In this document: piece after piece, positions 32,185 to 40,147 of the stretch
Numbering within the stretch: position 1 is the first letter of the stretch
Layout: each line of letters opens with the position of its first letter
Source of the DNA: Allobogoriella deserti
GTDB taxonomy: Bacteria > Actinomycetota > Actinomycetes > Actinomycetales > Actinomycetaceae
NCBI RefSeq assembly: GCF_042680605.1
Contig: NZ_JBHUEE010000012.1
Coordinates: 7,857-71,856 of the forward strand
DNA length: 64,000 nt
Reading direction: 5' to 3'
Position numbers and translations under genes: made by a program
The notes under the pieces: model-generated
Seen by the model: only the letters and a program-made list of their open reading frames with translations
Database searches by the model: none
What the model was told of the DNA's origin: nothing

Positions 32185-32670
32185 ATGACCGGTTCTGCGC
32201 GTGCGCCGGCGCCCGATCCTGCGGTCGAGGGAGCCATGGATGAGGCGCTGGACCTGGCCCGCCGGGCTGCTGCCGGAGGTGACGTGCCGGTCGGCGCCGT
32301 CGTCCTCGGACCGGACGGTGCCGTACTCGGCCGCGGGCGTAACCGTCGCGAGGCCGACGGCGACCCCACCGCGCACGCCGAGATCCTCGCCCTGCGGGAG
32401 GCGTCCCGTGCGCTCGCCGGCTGGCGGCTGGACGGGTGCACCCTCGTGGTCACGCTGGAGCCGTGCACGATGTGCGCGGGCGCGCTCGTGCTGGCCCGGA
32501 TCGGCCGGATCGTGCTCGGGGCGTGGGACCCGAAGGCCGGTGCCGCCGGATCGGTCCGGGACGTGGTCCGCGACGCCCGCCTCAACCACCGCGTGGAGGT
32601 GCTCTCCGGGGTCCGCGAGGAGGAGTGCGCGCAGGTGCTCCAGGACTTCTTCGGCGTCCGCCGGCGGTAG
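32185..32670 (+). CDS. tadA: tRNA-adenosine deaminase
   Basis: A 161-aa zinc deaminase that converts the wobble adenosine of tRNA-Arg(ACG) to inosine. The catalytic motif is TAHAEILAL (zinc His and general-base Glu, about residues 70-78) and PCTMCAGALVLARI (two zinc cysteines), with the substrate-region VLGAWDPKAGAAGSV and DFFGVRRR at the end. It diverges from upp with only 33 bases between start codons. Its own -10 box is not clear. Confidence 0.92.
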   Translation: MTGSARAPAPDPAVEGAMDEALDLARRAAAGGDVPVGAVVLGPDGAVLGRGRNRREADGDPTAHAEILALREASRALAGWRLDGCTLVVTLEPCTMCAGALVLARIGRIVLGAWDPKAGAAGSVRDVVRDARLNHRVEVLSGVREEECAQVLQDFFGVRRR

Positions 32671-32809
32671 GGCCGTTGCATGGTCGGCGGCGTCGCGCCA
32701 GTGGCGCTGAAACGAGCGACAGCGCGCATGGCTGGGTACCACATGCACGTGTGAGCACCACAGTCCGGCGCGGATGTGCACGCTGCGGGTCCCGGGCGAG
32801 ACTGGAGGC
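32671..32809. other. Gap between tadA and acyP
   Basis: This 139-base stretch has no coding region or strong hairpin that I can support. GGAGG at 32804-32808 is very close to the acyP start. Confidence 0.4.
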
Positions 32810-33076
32810 ATGATCCGCAGACGTCTCATCGTGCGGGGCCGGGTCCAGGGAGTCGGGTTCCGCTACGCGTGCGAGCAGGCGGCCGCCCGTGCCGGTGTCC
32901 GCGGCTGGGTGCGTAACCGGTCCGACGGGACGGTCGAAGCTGTTCTCGAGGGCGAGACCTCCGCAGTCGAGTCGATGACCGGTTGGGTGCGGCAGGGGCC
33001 CCCGGCGGCCGCGGTGACCGGCGTCGACGTCACCGACGAGGACCCCGAGGGGTTGTCCGGGTTCACCGTCCGCTGA
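32810..33076 (+). CDS. acyP: Acylphosphatase
   Basis: An 88-aa enzyme that hydrolyses acyl phosphates. The phosphate-binding loop VQGVGFRYACEQAA supplies the catalytic Arg, and GWVRNRSDGTVEAVLEG supplies the catalytic Asn. GGAGG lies only 1 base before the ATG, so another start is conceivable, but the domain would begin here in any case. The stop codon begins a run of four 8-base repeats. Confidence 0.92.
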   Translation: MIRRRLIVRGRVQGVGFRYACEQAAARAGVRGWVRNRSDGTVEAVLEGETSAVESMTGWVRQGPPAAAVTGVDVTDEDPEGLSGFTVR

Positions 33077-33105
33077 CGAGCTGACGAGCTGACGAGCTGA
33101 CGGGC
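33074..33105 (+). repeat. 8-bp tandem repeat at the acyP stop
   Basis: TGACGAGC occurs three times from 33074 and a fourth time as TGACGGGC up to 33105. The first TGA is the stop codon, and each following unit adds a stop in another frame. Confidence 0.85.
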
Positions 33106-33139
33106 TTGCCGGCGGACGGGCCACCGGGCGCGGGGCAGG

Positions 33140-34111
33140 TCAGCGGTGCGCCGCGAGCATCTCGGCCAGCAGCGGCAGGGCCTGCGAGGTGCCGGCGTGA
33201 ACGCTCGCCGTGGCCAGATCGTCCCCGCGGGTGCTGCCGCGGTTGACGATCCCCACCGGGCGCCCCGCCTTGGCCGCGCGCCGGGCAAACCGCAGGCCGC
33301 CCATCACCGCGAGCGAGGACCCGGCCACGAGCAGGCCCTCAGCCTCGTCGGCGATCGCGTAGGCCGCCTCGACGCGTTCGCGTGGCGTGTTGTCCCCGAA
33401 GAAGACGACGTCCGGCTTGAGGATCCCGCCGCATCGCGGACAGTCGGCGATCCGGAAGTCCGCCGTGGACTCGAGGACGACGTCGGCGTCCGGAGCCACC
33501 TCGAGGTCCTCCAGCTCGGCGAAGCGCTCACGCCAGTGCGGGTTGAGTTCGACCAGCACCCGGTCGTGCTCCTCCCGGCTGATCTCCAGGCCGCAGGACA
33601 GGCACAGCACCCGGTCGTACCGTCCGTGCAGGTGGACCACGGTCCGGGATCCGGCCCGCACGTGCAGCAGGTCGATGTTCTGGGTGATCACGCCGGTGAG
33701 CAGACCGTCGCGTTCCATCGCGGCGAGGGCCCGGTGGCCGGCGTTCGGCTCCGCCTGCTGCAGGTGCCGCCACCCGAGGTGGTTGCGTGCCCAGTAATGC
33801 CGGCGGAACCGGTCGGAGGCGACGAACTGCTGGTGCGTCATCGGTCGGCGCGGCGCGGAGCCGGGGGAGCGGTAGTCGGGGATGCCCGAGTCGGTGGAGA
33901 TACCCGCGCCGGTGAGCACGGCCAGCCGCCGGCCGGCGAAGGCACTCACCAGCGGCTCGAGCGCGGCCCGGAGGTCCGGCGGATCCGGCCGGCGCTCCTC
34001 GGCCGGGGGAGCGATCGTGGTGGGCCGGATCACCAGCCGGGGCGCCGAACCGGTCGGGAACAGATCCGCCGCAGCGTACTGCGGTCCGCCCGGGCGGTTG
34101 CTGTCAGGCAC
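33140..34111 (-). CDS. Sir2-family NAD-dependent protein deacylase
   Basis: A 323-aa sirtuin. GAGISTDSGIPDYRSPGS is the NAD site (residues about 66-84), TQNIDLLHVRAG follows, VVHLHGRYDRVLCLSCG contains the catalytic His and the first zinc pair, and CPRCGGILKPDVVFFGD the second. It should remove acyl groups from lysines. A 45-residue N-terminal extension precedes the domain. The GTG at 34111 is leaderless by a TAACCT box 6 bases upstream. No acetyltransferase lies next to it. Confidence 0.9.
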   Translation of the reverse strand: MPDSNRPGGPQYAAADLFPTGSAPRLVIRPTTIAPPAEERRPDPPDLRAALEPLVSAFAGRRLAVLTGAGISTDSGIPDYRSPGSAPRRPMTHQQFVASDRFRRHYWARNHLGWRHLQQAEPNAGHRALAAMERDGLLTGVITQNIDLLHVRAGSRTVVHLHGRYDRVLCLSCGLEISREEHDRVLVELNPHWRERFAELEDLEVAPDADVVLESTADFRIADCPRCGGILKPDVVFFGDNTPRERVEAAYAIADEAEGLLVAGSSLAVMGGLRFARRAAKAGRPVGIVNRGSTRGDDLATASVHAGTSQALPLLAEMLAAHR

Positions 34112-34117
34112 CGAGCC

Positions 34118-34123
34118 AGGTTA
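34118..34123 (-). promoter_or_regulatory. Leaderless -10 box of the sirtuin gene
   Basis: TAACCT on the minus strand ends 6 bases before the GTG at 34111. Confidence 0.5.
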
Positions 34124-34173
34124 CGACGGCGAGAACGGCGGCGCGCCGTCGCGCGCGGCCGTCGCGCCCGCTC

Positions 34174-34179
34174 TACCGT
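34174..34179 (+). promoter_or_regulatory. Leaderless -10 box of the gene at 34186
   Basis: TACCGT ends 6 bases before the ATG at 34186. Confidence 0.5.
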
Positions 34180-34185
34180 CGAGCC

Positions 34186-34659
34186 ATGGAGCCGGAGCGG
34201 ACCGACCTCGCCACGCTGGCCGTCCGCGGCCGCGAGGTCGTCGCGTCCTATCTCGCGGCGGTCGACGTCGCCTGGGCGGACGACGACGAGGACGTCGTCG
34301 AGATCCTCAACGGGGCCGGTGACCTCCGGCGGATCCGGGTATCGGTGACCGACCACGACCACTGGGCGCTGCCCCGCGCCGAGCTCGCCGAGGAGCCCGA
34401 GGTCGCCGACGGCTGGTGGGCCTTCGTCCGCATGCGCACCGGCACGGAGCCCGAGCTGTACCTCGCGGGGGAGGATCAGGTCCGTGAGCTGATGACGCGC
34501 CTGCTCACGCAGTCGCCGGTGCACGCCGGCCCGGCGGAGGATCCCGCGGCCGATGACGGCGCCGCCGCCGGCCGGATCACCGACGAGGCGATACCCGTGT
34601 GCACCGGGGATCTGCGTCCGCTGCTGCGGCCGTGGCGCGAACTAACCCAGAACTTCTGA
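34186..34659 (+). CDS. Conserved-looking protein of unknown function
   Basis: I do not recognise this 157-aa soluble acidic protein. It has no membrane segment or catalytic motif; a tryptophan-rich middle (DHWALPRAELAEEPEVADGWWAFVRM) and an Ala/Asp-rich linker near residues 115-128 are the main landmarks. A leaderless TACCGT box supports the ATG at 34186. It is followed after 14 bases by the FAD oxidoreductase gene in the same direction. Confidence 0.75.
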   Translation: MEPERTDLATLAVRGREVVASYLAAVDVAWADDDEDVVEILNGAGDLRRIRVSVTDHDHWALPRAELAEEPEVADGWWAFVRMRTGTEPELYLAGEDQVRELMTRLLTQSPVHAGPAEDPAADDGAAAGRITDEAIPVCTGDLRPLLRPWRELTQNF

Positions 34660-34673
34660 CGGGAGCCGGACAC

Positions 34674-35828
34674 ATGCGTTGCGTCGTCGTCGGGGCGGGC
34701 GCCTGGGGACTGCCCGCGGCCGCCACCCTTGCCGGGCGCGGGCACGCCGTCGTCCTCATCGACCGGTACGGCCTCGCCTCGCCGCTCTCGTCCTCCACCG
34801 GTCCGACGCGGATCTGGCGTATGTCTCATCCGGACCGGGTCCGCACCCGCTTGGCGCTGCGCAGCGTGGCGGCGATGGACCGGCTCGCCCGCCGCGCCGG
34901 AACCGAGACCTACCTGCGCCGCGGACTGCTGTGGCGCGACGACGTCACGCTCGAGGCCGTGGCCGACGCTTTCCGTGCTGAGCAGATCCCGCACCAGGTG
35001 GTCGACCCGGAGGACGTCGGCCGGTTCTTCCCGGGACTGCGCTCGGACGGACGTGGCGCCATCTGGCACGACGAGGCCGGCCCGGTGCTCGCCGAGACCT
35101 CGCTGCGGGCCCAGGCCGCCCTGCTCGAGGACGCCGGCGGCGAGGTGGTCACCGGCACGGAGATCCGCGAGGTACGGACGACGGCGAACGGGACGCGCGT
35201 CGAGGCGGCCGACGGGCGTATCTGGTCCGGCGACGTCGTGGTCCTGGCGCCCGGTCCGGGAGCCCAGCCGCTGCTCGCGAGCCTGGGGATCGACCTGCCG
35301 TTCGGGCCGCGGTTGCAGCAGGTCGTCCACCTCGCCGACCCGGCCGGTCGCCACCGCTACGACGACCTGCCGTGCGTGGTCGACGGCCCGCGGACGGGCG
35401 AGGACGGCACGCAGCAGCCCGCGTTGTACTCGATGCCCACACCCGGAGTGGGCTTCAAGATCGGCATCGACGAGGACCTGCGCCCGCTCCGGCCGGGCGA
35501 CACCGACCGCACGCCGGACGAGGGGATCACCGCCCGGGCGCTCGAACGGGGCCACCGCGATCTCGGCCTCACCGAGGCACGGGTGGCCGACGCGCAGGTG
35601 TGCTCCTGGACGGCCTCCCCGGACGGGCGGTTCGTCATCGACCGGCTCGATGGCGGCGTCGTCATCGCCTGCGGAGACACCGGCGAAGGCTTCAAGTTCT
35701 CCGCGCTCATGGGCGAGATCCTCGCCGACCTCGCGGAGGGAGCGACGCCCGACGAGGACGTGGCCACCTTCACCCTCGACCGGTTCGGAGACGACGTCGA
35801 ACTGCAGGACCACGTGCTCGGCCGCTGA
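34674..35828 (+). CDS. FAD-dependent amine oxidase-like protein (sarcosine/N-methyltryptophan oxidase type)
   Basis: A 384-aa DAO-family flavoprotein. The FAD-binding Rossmann motif is RCVVVGAGAWGLPAAATLAGRGHAVVLID at the N-terminus; WRMSHPDRVRTRLALRSV resembles the corresponding helix of monomeric sarcosine oxidases, and the C-terminal GDTGEGFKFSALMGEILADL is the family's flavin-contact region. Monomeric sarcosine oxidases attach FAD to a Cys near this Phe-Lys motif; here I see no Cys there, so non-covalent FAD or another substrate is possible. GGGAG lies 8 bases before the ATG. Confidence 0.85.
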   Translation: MRCVVVGAGAWGLPAAATLAGRGHAVVLIDRYGLASPLSSSTGPTRIWRMSHPDRVRTRLALRSVAAMDRLARRAGTETYLRRGLLWRDDVTLEAVADAFRAEQIPHQVVDPEDVGRFFPGLRSDGRGAIWHDEAGPVLAETSLRAQAALLEDAGGEVVTGTEIREVRTTANGTRVEAADGRIWSGDVVVLAPGPGAQPLLASLGIDLPFGPRLQQVVHLADPAGRHRYDDLPCVVDGPRTGEDGTQQPALYSMPTPGVGFKIGIDEDLRPLRPGDTDRTPDEGITARALERGHRDLGLTEARVADAQVCSWTASPDGRFVIDRLDGGVVIACGDTGEGFKFSALMGEILADLAEGATPDEDVATFTLDRFGDDVELQDHVLGR

Positions 35829-35928
35829 CTGTGCGGGCCGCTCGTCGTGCCCTGACCTGGCCCGACGTGACCGGTCCCACTCCTGGCGGGATTGGGGCGC
35901 GAGAGGGCAGAACGGTAAAGTCGTCGCC

Positions 35929-36015
35929 GGTAGCGTGTCCGAGCGGCCGAAGGTGCAGCACTCGAAATGCTGTGTGGTGTCAAAGCCACCGTGGGTTCGA
36001 ATCCCACCGCTACCG
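35929..36015 (+). tRNA. tRNA-Ser(CGA)
   Basis: The acceptor stem pairs GGTAGCG (35929-35935) with CGCTACC (36008-36014). A long variable arm and the T loop TTCGAAT are present. The anticodon CGA is at 35963-35965. CCA is not encoded. Confidence 0.95.
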
Positions 36016-36048
36016 CGCTGTGAAGCCCGGAATCATGCGGAAACCCCG

Positions 36049-36990
36049 TCATGGTTCCGGGCTTTTCCCGGTCGAAGCGGCGGTGGGGTGGACCGCCCCC
36101 GGCACCCGGACGGCGTGGAGCTTGTCCGGATTGCGCACGAGGTAGACGTCGGTGACCAGGCCGCCGTCGACCTCGAACCACACGACCGTGTCCACCCCGG
36201 CCGCGCCGACGCCGAGCATCGCCGGCATGCCGTTGATCTCTCCGGCGTGCCATTCCAGGGCGGCGACCTCCGGGGTGGCGAGCACGCCCGCGACGAAGCG
36301 CATCACCTTCTCGCGGCCGAGGACCGGGCGGCGCGCCGCCTTGGAGCGGCCGCCGCCGTCGCTGGTCAGCACCACGTCCGGCGCCATCAGGGAGACCACC
36401 TCATCCACCGGTCTGATCCCTCGGGTCGCCGCGAGGAAGGCGTCGGTCACCCGCCGGTGCGTCTCGGCGTCGACCGGGTGGCGCGGCGCCCGCTCACGCA
36501 CATGTGCCCGCGCCCGGCTGACCAGTTGGCGCACCGCCTCCTCGGACCGGTCCAGGGTCTGCGCCACCTCGGCGTGCGGCAGCGCGAAGACGTCCCGCAG
36601 CACGAAAGCCGCACGCTCGAGCGGACTGAGCGATTCGAGCACCACCAGCAACGCGAGCGAGACGTCGTCGGCGAGCTCGGCCGCCCGGTCCGGAGCCGCA
36701 CCCTCACCCGTGGAGATCGGCTCGGGCAGCCACGGCCCCGGGTACTCCTCGCGGCGCCGCCGGCGAGCCCGGACGATGTTGAGCGCGTGCCGCGTGGCCG
36801 CTCGCGCGAGGTAGGCGCGGGCGTCACGGACACCGTCGAGATCGACCTGCGCCCACGCCAGCCACGTCTCCTGCACCGCATCCTCGGCGTCACTGACGGT
36901 CCCGAGCACGCGGTAGGCGGCTCCGAACAGCGCACCGCGGTGCTGTTCGAAGAGGCGGCTGTGTGCGGTCGCGTCCGTCGTCGTCCTCAT
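36049..36990 (-). CDS. ECF41-group sigma factor with SnoaL-like C-terminal domain
   Basis: A 313-aa extracytoplasmic-function sigma factor. Region 2 contains DAEDAVQETWLAW and region 4 ERAAFVLRDVFALPHAEVAQTLDRSEEAVRQLVSRARAHV. The C-terminal 110 residues form a SnoaL-like domain. All three hallmarks of the ECF41 group are present: WLPEP in the linker, DGGGR and NPDKL near the C-terminus. In this group the C-terminal domain modulates activity instead of a separate anti-sigma factor. The start lies 1 base after the stop of the carboxymuconolactone decarboxylase-like gene, so the two form a leftward operon. Confidence 0.92.
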   Translation of the reverse strand: MRTTTDATAHSRLFEQHRGALFGAAYRVLGTVSDAEDAVQETWLAWAQVDLDGVRDARAYLARAATRHALNIVRARRRRREEYPGPWLPEPISTGEGAAPDRAAELADDVSLALLVVLESLSPLERAAFVLRDVFALPHAEVAQTLDRSEEAVRQLVSRARAHVRERAPRHPVDAETHRRVTDAFLAATRGIRPVDEVVSLMAPDVVLTSDGGGRSKAARRPVLGREKVMRFVAGVLATPEVAALEWHAGEINGMPAMLGVGAAGVDTVVWFEVDGGLVTDVYLVRNPDKLHAVRVPGAVHPTAASTGKSPEP

Positions 36991-36991
36991 C

Positions 36992-37585
36992 TCAGCTCGC
37001 GCGAGGCTGGGGCACCTCGCATTCTGCCTTGAATCCCTGGCTCGTCAGGCCGAGTCCGGCGTTGATCCGGGAGCGGTGGTTCTCCAGCGCCACGAGCGAG
37101 GCCAGTTCGACCACCTGGGCGTCGGTGAGCTGCTCGCGCAGGTCGGCGACCATCTCGTCGGTCACGGTCGGCGGGGTCGCGGTGGCCGCCTCGGCGTAGG
37201 CCATCACGGCCCGCTCGATCGGGGTGTAGACGGGGCTCTCGCGCCAGTGCGGGACGTCGCGGAGCTTGCGCGGCTCGACGCCGCGGTGGTGGTACTCCCA
37301 GTAGCCGAAGTCCATGCACCAGGAGCAGCCGATCTCCTGGGCGGTCGTCATGACAGCCAGCGCCTGCAGCTGGCGGGGCAGCTTCTTCCACCGCCCGGCG
37401 CCGGCCTCGAGCAGCAGGGAGGTGACGAGGACGGGCCGGTGGTGGGAGGCGACCCGCAGCGGGTCGAGAACCTTGCCGTAGATCCGGCGGGAGAGACGGG
37501 TCAGCAGCCAGGCCAGCGGTCCGGACGTCTCCAGAGGGATCCGGGCGTCGTTGCGGGCGGGGGCGAGTTCGATCGTCACGGTCAT
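36992..37585 (-). CDS. Carboxymuconolactone decarboxylase/AhpD-like protein (ECF41 partner)
   Basis: A 197-aa protein of the CMD/AhpD family, with the redox motif EIGCSWCMDFGYW (about residues 86-98), LVALENHRSRINAGLGLTSQGF near the end, and helical segments between. CMD-family genes are one of the three usual partners of ECF41 sigma factors. The ATG at 37585 directly follows AGAAAGGA; the in-frame GTG at 37579 has better spacing, so either may be used. A TGTCACA/TGTC promoter of the ECF41 type lies upstream. The exact reaction, peroxide-linked or a decarboxylation, is not shown. Confidence 0.88.
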   Translation of the reverse strand: MTVTIELAPARNDARIPLETSGPLAWLLTRLSRRIYGKVLDPLRVASHHRPVLVTSLLLEAGAGRWKKLPRQLQALAVMTTAQEIGCSWCMDFGYWEYHHRGVEPRKLRDVPHWRESPVYTPIERAVMAYAEAATATPPTVTDEMVADLREQLTDAQVVELASLVALENHRSRINAGLGLTSQGFKAECEVPQPRAS

Positions 37586-37608
37586 TCCTTTCTCAAGGTC
37601 ATGACGGT

Positions 37609-37635
37609 GACACCGCCGGCGCCCGGGTTGTGACA
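37609..37635 (-). promoter_or_regulatory. ECF41-type promoter
   Basis: On the minus strand TGTCACA (37635-37629) is followed after exactly 16 bases by TGTC (37612-37609). The published ECF41 pattern is TGTCACA-N16-CGTC, so three of four -10 bases match. A start just downstream would give a leader of about 17 bases. Confidence 0.7.
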
Positions 37636-37708
37636 CCGGCGCCGGTCGATCCGCTCCGGAGACACCCTCGACGAGCTACCGGAGGCACGGCACGAGACAA
37701 TCGTGTCC

Positions 37709-38680
37709 ATGTGGACCGCCTACTGGACCCTCGCCCCCGGAACGGGTGAGCTCCGCAGCGAACGCGGCCGCCGGCCGGGCGAGGGGGAGGTGCTCGTGCG
37801 TGCGCTTCGCTCCGGCGTTTCCCGCGGCACCGAGACCCTCGTCCATACCGGCGGTGTCCCGGCCGAGGTCGCCGACCTCATGCGAGCCCCGTTCCAGGAC
37901 GGTGACCTGCCCGGTCCCGTCAAGTACGGCTACCTCTCGGTCGGTCTCGTCGAGGACGGGCCGGCCGGCCTCGTCGGGCGCCGCGTCTTCGCCCTGCACC
38001 CGCACCAGGACCGGTACGTCGTCCCGGTCGGGGCCGTGACCCCGGTTCCCGACGACGTCCCCACCGACCGCGCCGTCCTCGCCGGCACGGTGGAGACCGC
38101 CGTCAACGTCCTGTGGGACGCCGCACCTCACCTCGGGGACCGCATCGCCGTCGTCGGCGGCGGCATGGTCGGCGGCATGGTCACCGCCCTGGCCCGGACC
38201 TTCCCGCTGGACCGGCTGCAGCTCGTCGACGTCGACCCGGCGCGTGCCGACCTCGCCGAGGCGCTCGGCGTCGACCTGGTCCGCCCCGAGGACGCCGCGG
38301 GGGACTGCGACCTGGTGATCCACTGCTCCGCCACCGAAGCTGGACTGGCTCGCGGCCTCGAGATCCTCGGTGACGACGGCACGCTCGTGGAAGTGTCCTG
38401 GTACGGCACAGCCGCGCCGCGCGTCCCGCTCGGGACGGACTTCCACGCCCGCCGGTTGAGCATCCGGGCCAGTCAGGTCGGGGCCGTCGCAGCCGCCCGA
38501 CGGGCTCGCCGCACGACGGCGGACCGGCTCGCCCTGGCCATGCGCCTGCTTGCCGACCCGGTCTTCGACGTCTTCCTCACCGGGCGGTCCGACCTCGCCG
38601 ACCTGCCCGAGGTCATGCCCCGCCTCGCTGCCGGTGAGGGCTCGCCGCTGTGCCACCTGATCGTCTACCCCAACGCCTGA
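37709..38680 (+). CDS. Zinc-binding-dehydrogenase-like protein without the usual zinc Cys
   Basis: A 323-aa medium-chain dehydrogenase-fold protein. The N-terminal domain has ALRSGVSRGTETLVHTGG, where classical enzymes have a zinc Cys in place of the Ser; SGVSRGTE is reminiscent of BchC-like dehydrogenases. The nucleotide site is IAVVGGGMVGGMVTALARTF (about residues 146-165). A GTG at 37703 is also possible. It is followed after 8 bases by the PTPS-like gene and then a glycosyltransferase, so it is probably an oxidoreductase step of one small pathway. Confidence 0.82.
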   Translation: MWTAYWTLAPGTGELRSERGRRPGEGEVLVRALRSGVSRGTETLVHTGGVPAEVADLMRAPFQDGDLPGPVKYGYLSVGLVEDGPAGLVGRRVFALHPHQDRYVVPVGAVTPVPDDVPTDRAVLAGTVETAVNVLWDAAPHLGDRIAVVGGGMVGGMVTALARTFPLDRLQLVDVDPARADLAEALGVDLVRPEDAAGDCDLVIHCSATEAGLARGLEILGDDGTLVEVSWYGTAAPRVPLGTDFHARRLSIRASQVGAVAAARRARRTTADRLALAMRLLADPVFDVFLTGRSDLADLPEVMPRLAAGEGSPLCHLIVYPNA

Positions 38681-38688
38681 GGAGAACC

Positions 38689-39066
38689 GTGTACGCCCTG
38701 ACCGTCCGCGACCACATGATGATCGCCCACTCGCTGCCTCACCCCGGATTCGGGCCGGCGCAGGCGCTGCACGGCGCGACCTTCGTCGTCGAGCTCACCA
38801 TCCGGCGTCGCGAGCTGGGCGAGGACGCCACCGTCATCGACATCGGCGAGGCGACCGGTCTCCTCAAGGACGCCATCGCCGACCTCGACTACACCAATCT
38901 CGACGAGCACCCCGACCTGCAGGGCGTCCTGACCACCACCGAGACACTGGCCCGCATCGTCGCCGACCGCGTCGCCGATCGGCTGGAACCCGGGGTCTAC
39001 ACCGGCCTCGACGTCACCCTCCGGGAACATCCCGACGCGTGGGCCACGTACACCCGCGAGCTGTGA
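38689..39066 (+). CDS. Divergent 6-pyruvoyl-tetrahydropterin synthase-like protein
   Basis: A 125-aa protein of the PTPS/QueD fold, shown by the N-terminal strand VYALTVRDHMMIAHSL, ALHGATFVVELTI, the helix region DIGEATGLLKDAIADLDYTNLDEH, TTTETLARIVADRV and the C-terminal VTLREHPDAWATYTREL. Several canonical residues differ: the zinc motif HGH reads HGA, no Cys stands in the catalytic-Cys position before LHG, and the catalytic LDH reads LDY. The Glu of TTTE and of REH remain. The GTG at 38689 has GGAG 4 bases upstream. It may be an altered-specificity or non-catalytic member. Confidence 0.85.
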   Translation: MYALTVRDHMMIAHSLPHPGFGPAQALHGATFVVELTIRRRELGEDATVIDIGEATGLLKDAIADLDYTNLDEHPDLQGVLTTTETLARIVADRVADRLEPGVYTGLDVTLREHPDAWATYTREL

Positions 39067-39076
39067 CGGGCTCGTG

Positions 39077-40147
39077 ATGACCGGCGCCGTCGGGTTCGTC
39101 ACCTGGGACGACGAGCGTCCCAGCGGCGGCACCACCTACAACCGCGAGCTCGTCGCCGCCCTGCGTGCCGCCGGCACCGAGGTCGCCGTCCGGGCCCTGC
39201 CCGGCAGCTGGCCGCAGCCGAGCCGGGAGGAGACCGACCGCCTCGCCCGGGCGCTGACCGACCACCCCGTCGCGATCGTCGACGGCATCGTCGCCTCCGG
39301 CGCCCCCGACGCCCTCGCCCGTGCCGTCGCCGCGGGCCACGCCGTCCTCGTGCTGGTGCACATGGCCACGGCGGACGAGGTCGGCCTGGACCCGGACGAG
39401 CGTGACCGCCGCGAACGTACCGAACGGCAGGCGCTGCACGCGGCCACCACGGTGATCGCCACCAGTCGGACCGCGGCCGCCGACCTGACCCGGCGGCACG
39501 ACCTCGACGACGTCCGCCTCGCCCGCCCCGGGATGCGCCGCGGCGCCGTCGCCGTCGGCTCGGACCCGCCCCGCCTGCTCGCCCTGGGGACCCTGTCCCC
39601 GACGAAGGATCAGGCCACGTTCGTCCGCGCGCTCGGGCTGCTGCGCGACCTGCCCTGGACCGCCCGGCTGATCGGCCCTCACGACGCCGTCCCGGAGTAC
39701 GCCACCGACCTCGCCACGCTCGTCGGTGAGTCGGCGCTCGGAGACCGCGTCAGTCTTCCCGGTCCGCGCACCGGCGCCGATCTCGAGGACGAGTGGCACG
39801 CGGCGGACCTGCTCGTGCTGAGCTCCCGCACCGAGACCTACGGCCTCGTCGTCGCGGAGGCGCTCGCCCACGGTGTCCCGGCCGTCGTCAGCGCCGGCAC
39901 CGGCGCGGTCGAGGCCCTCGGTGACCCGGGCCCCGACGGTCACCTGCCCGGCTGCGCCGTCGCCCCGGGCGATGCCGTCGCGCTCGCGGCCGTGCTCCGG
40001 CGGTGGCTGACCGATCCGAGCCTGCGGACCGCACTGCGCCGCAGCGCGCGAGATCGGCGCCAACGGTTGCCCGGATGGGACACCACGGCAGCCGTCGTGG
40101 CCGACCTGCTCGCCGAGGTCAGCTCTCGGCCCGGTGCCGGCCGGTGA
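39077..40147 (+). CDS. Family 4 glycosyltransferase
   Basis: A 356-aa GT-B-fold glycosyltransferase. GGTTYNRELVAALRAAG is the N-terminal acceptor-domain loop, LLALGTLSPTKDQATFVRAL the inter-domain start of the donor half, and RTETYGLVVAEALAHGVPAVVS the EX7E sugar-nucleotide motif. ATG 39077 follows an in-frame GTG at 39074. No signal or membrane segment is present. It lies 10 bases after the PTPS-like gene, so the acceptor may be a pterin-like product. Its last 29 bases overlap the convergent GTP cyclohydrolase gene. Confidence 0.87.
   Translation: MTGAVGFVTWDDERPSGGTTYNRELVAALRAAGTEVAVRALPGSWPQPSREETDRLARALTDHPVAIVDGIVASGAPDALARAVAAGHAVLVLVHMATADEVGLDPDERDRRERTERQALHAATTVIATSRTAAADLTRRHDLDDVRLARPGMRRGAVAVGSDPPRLLALGTLSPTKDQATFVRALGLLRDLPWTARLIGPHDAVPEYATDLATLVGESALGDRVSLPGPRTGADLEDEWHAADLLVLSSRTETYGLVVAEALAHGVPAVVSAGTGAVEALGDPGPDGHLPGCAVAPGDAVALAAVLRRWLTDPSLRTALRRSARDRRQRLPGWDTTAAVVADLLAEVSSRPGAGR

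Noticed and set aside
33074..33105. Relation of the TGACGAGC repeat to the 19-bp repeat
   Set aside because: Only TGACGAG is shared and the period is 8, so a common origin is not supported.
35929..36015. Prophage or island integrated at a tRNA-Ser gene
   Set aside because: Neither tRNA-Ser gene has an integrase or a repeated 3' end next to it, and the flanking genes look chromosomal.
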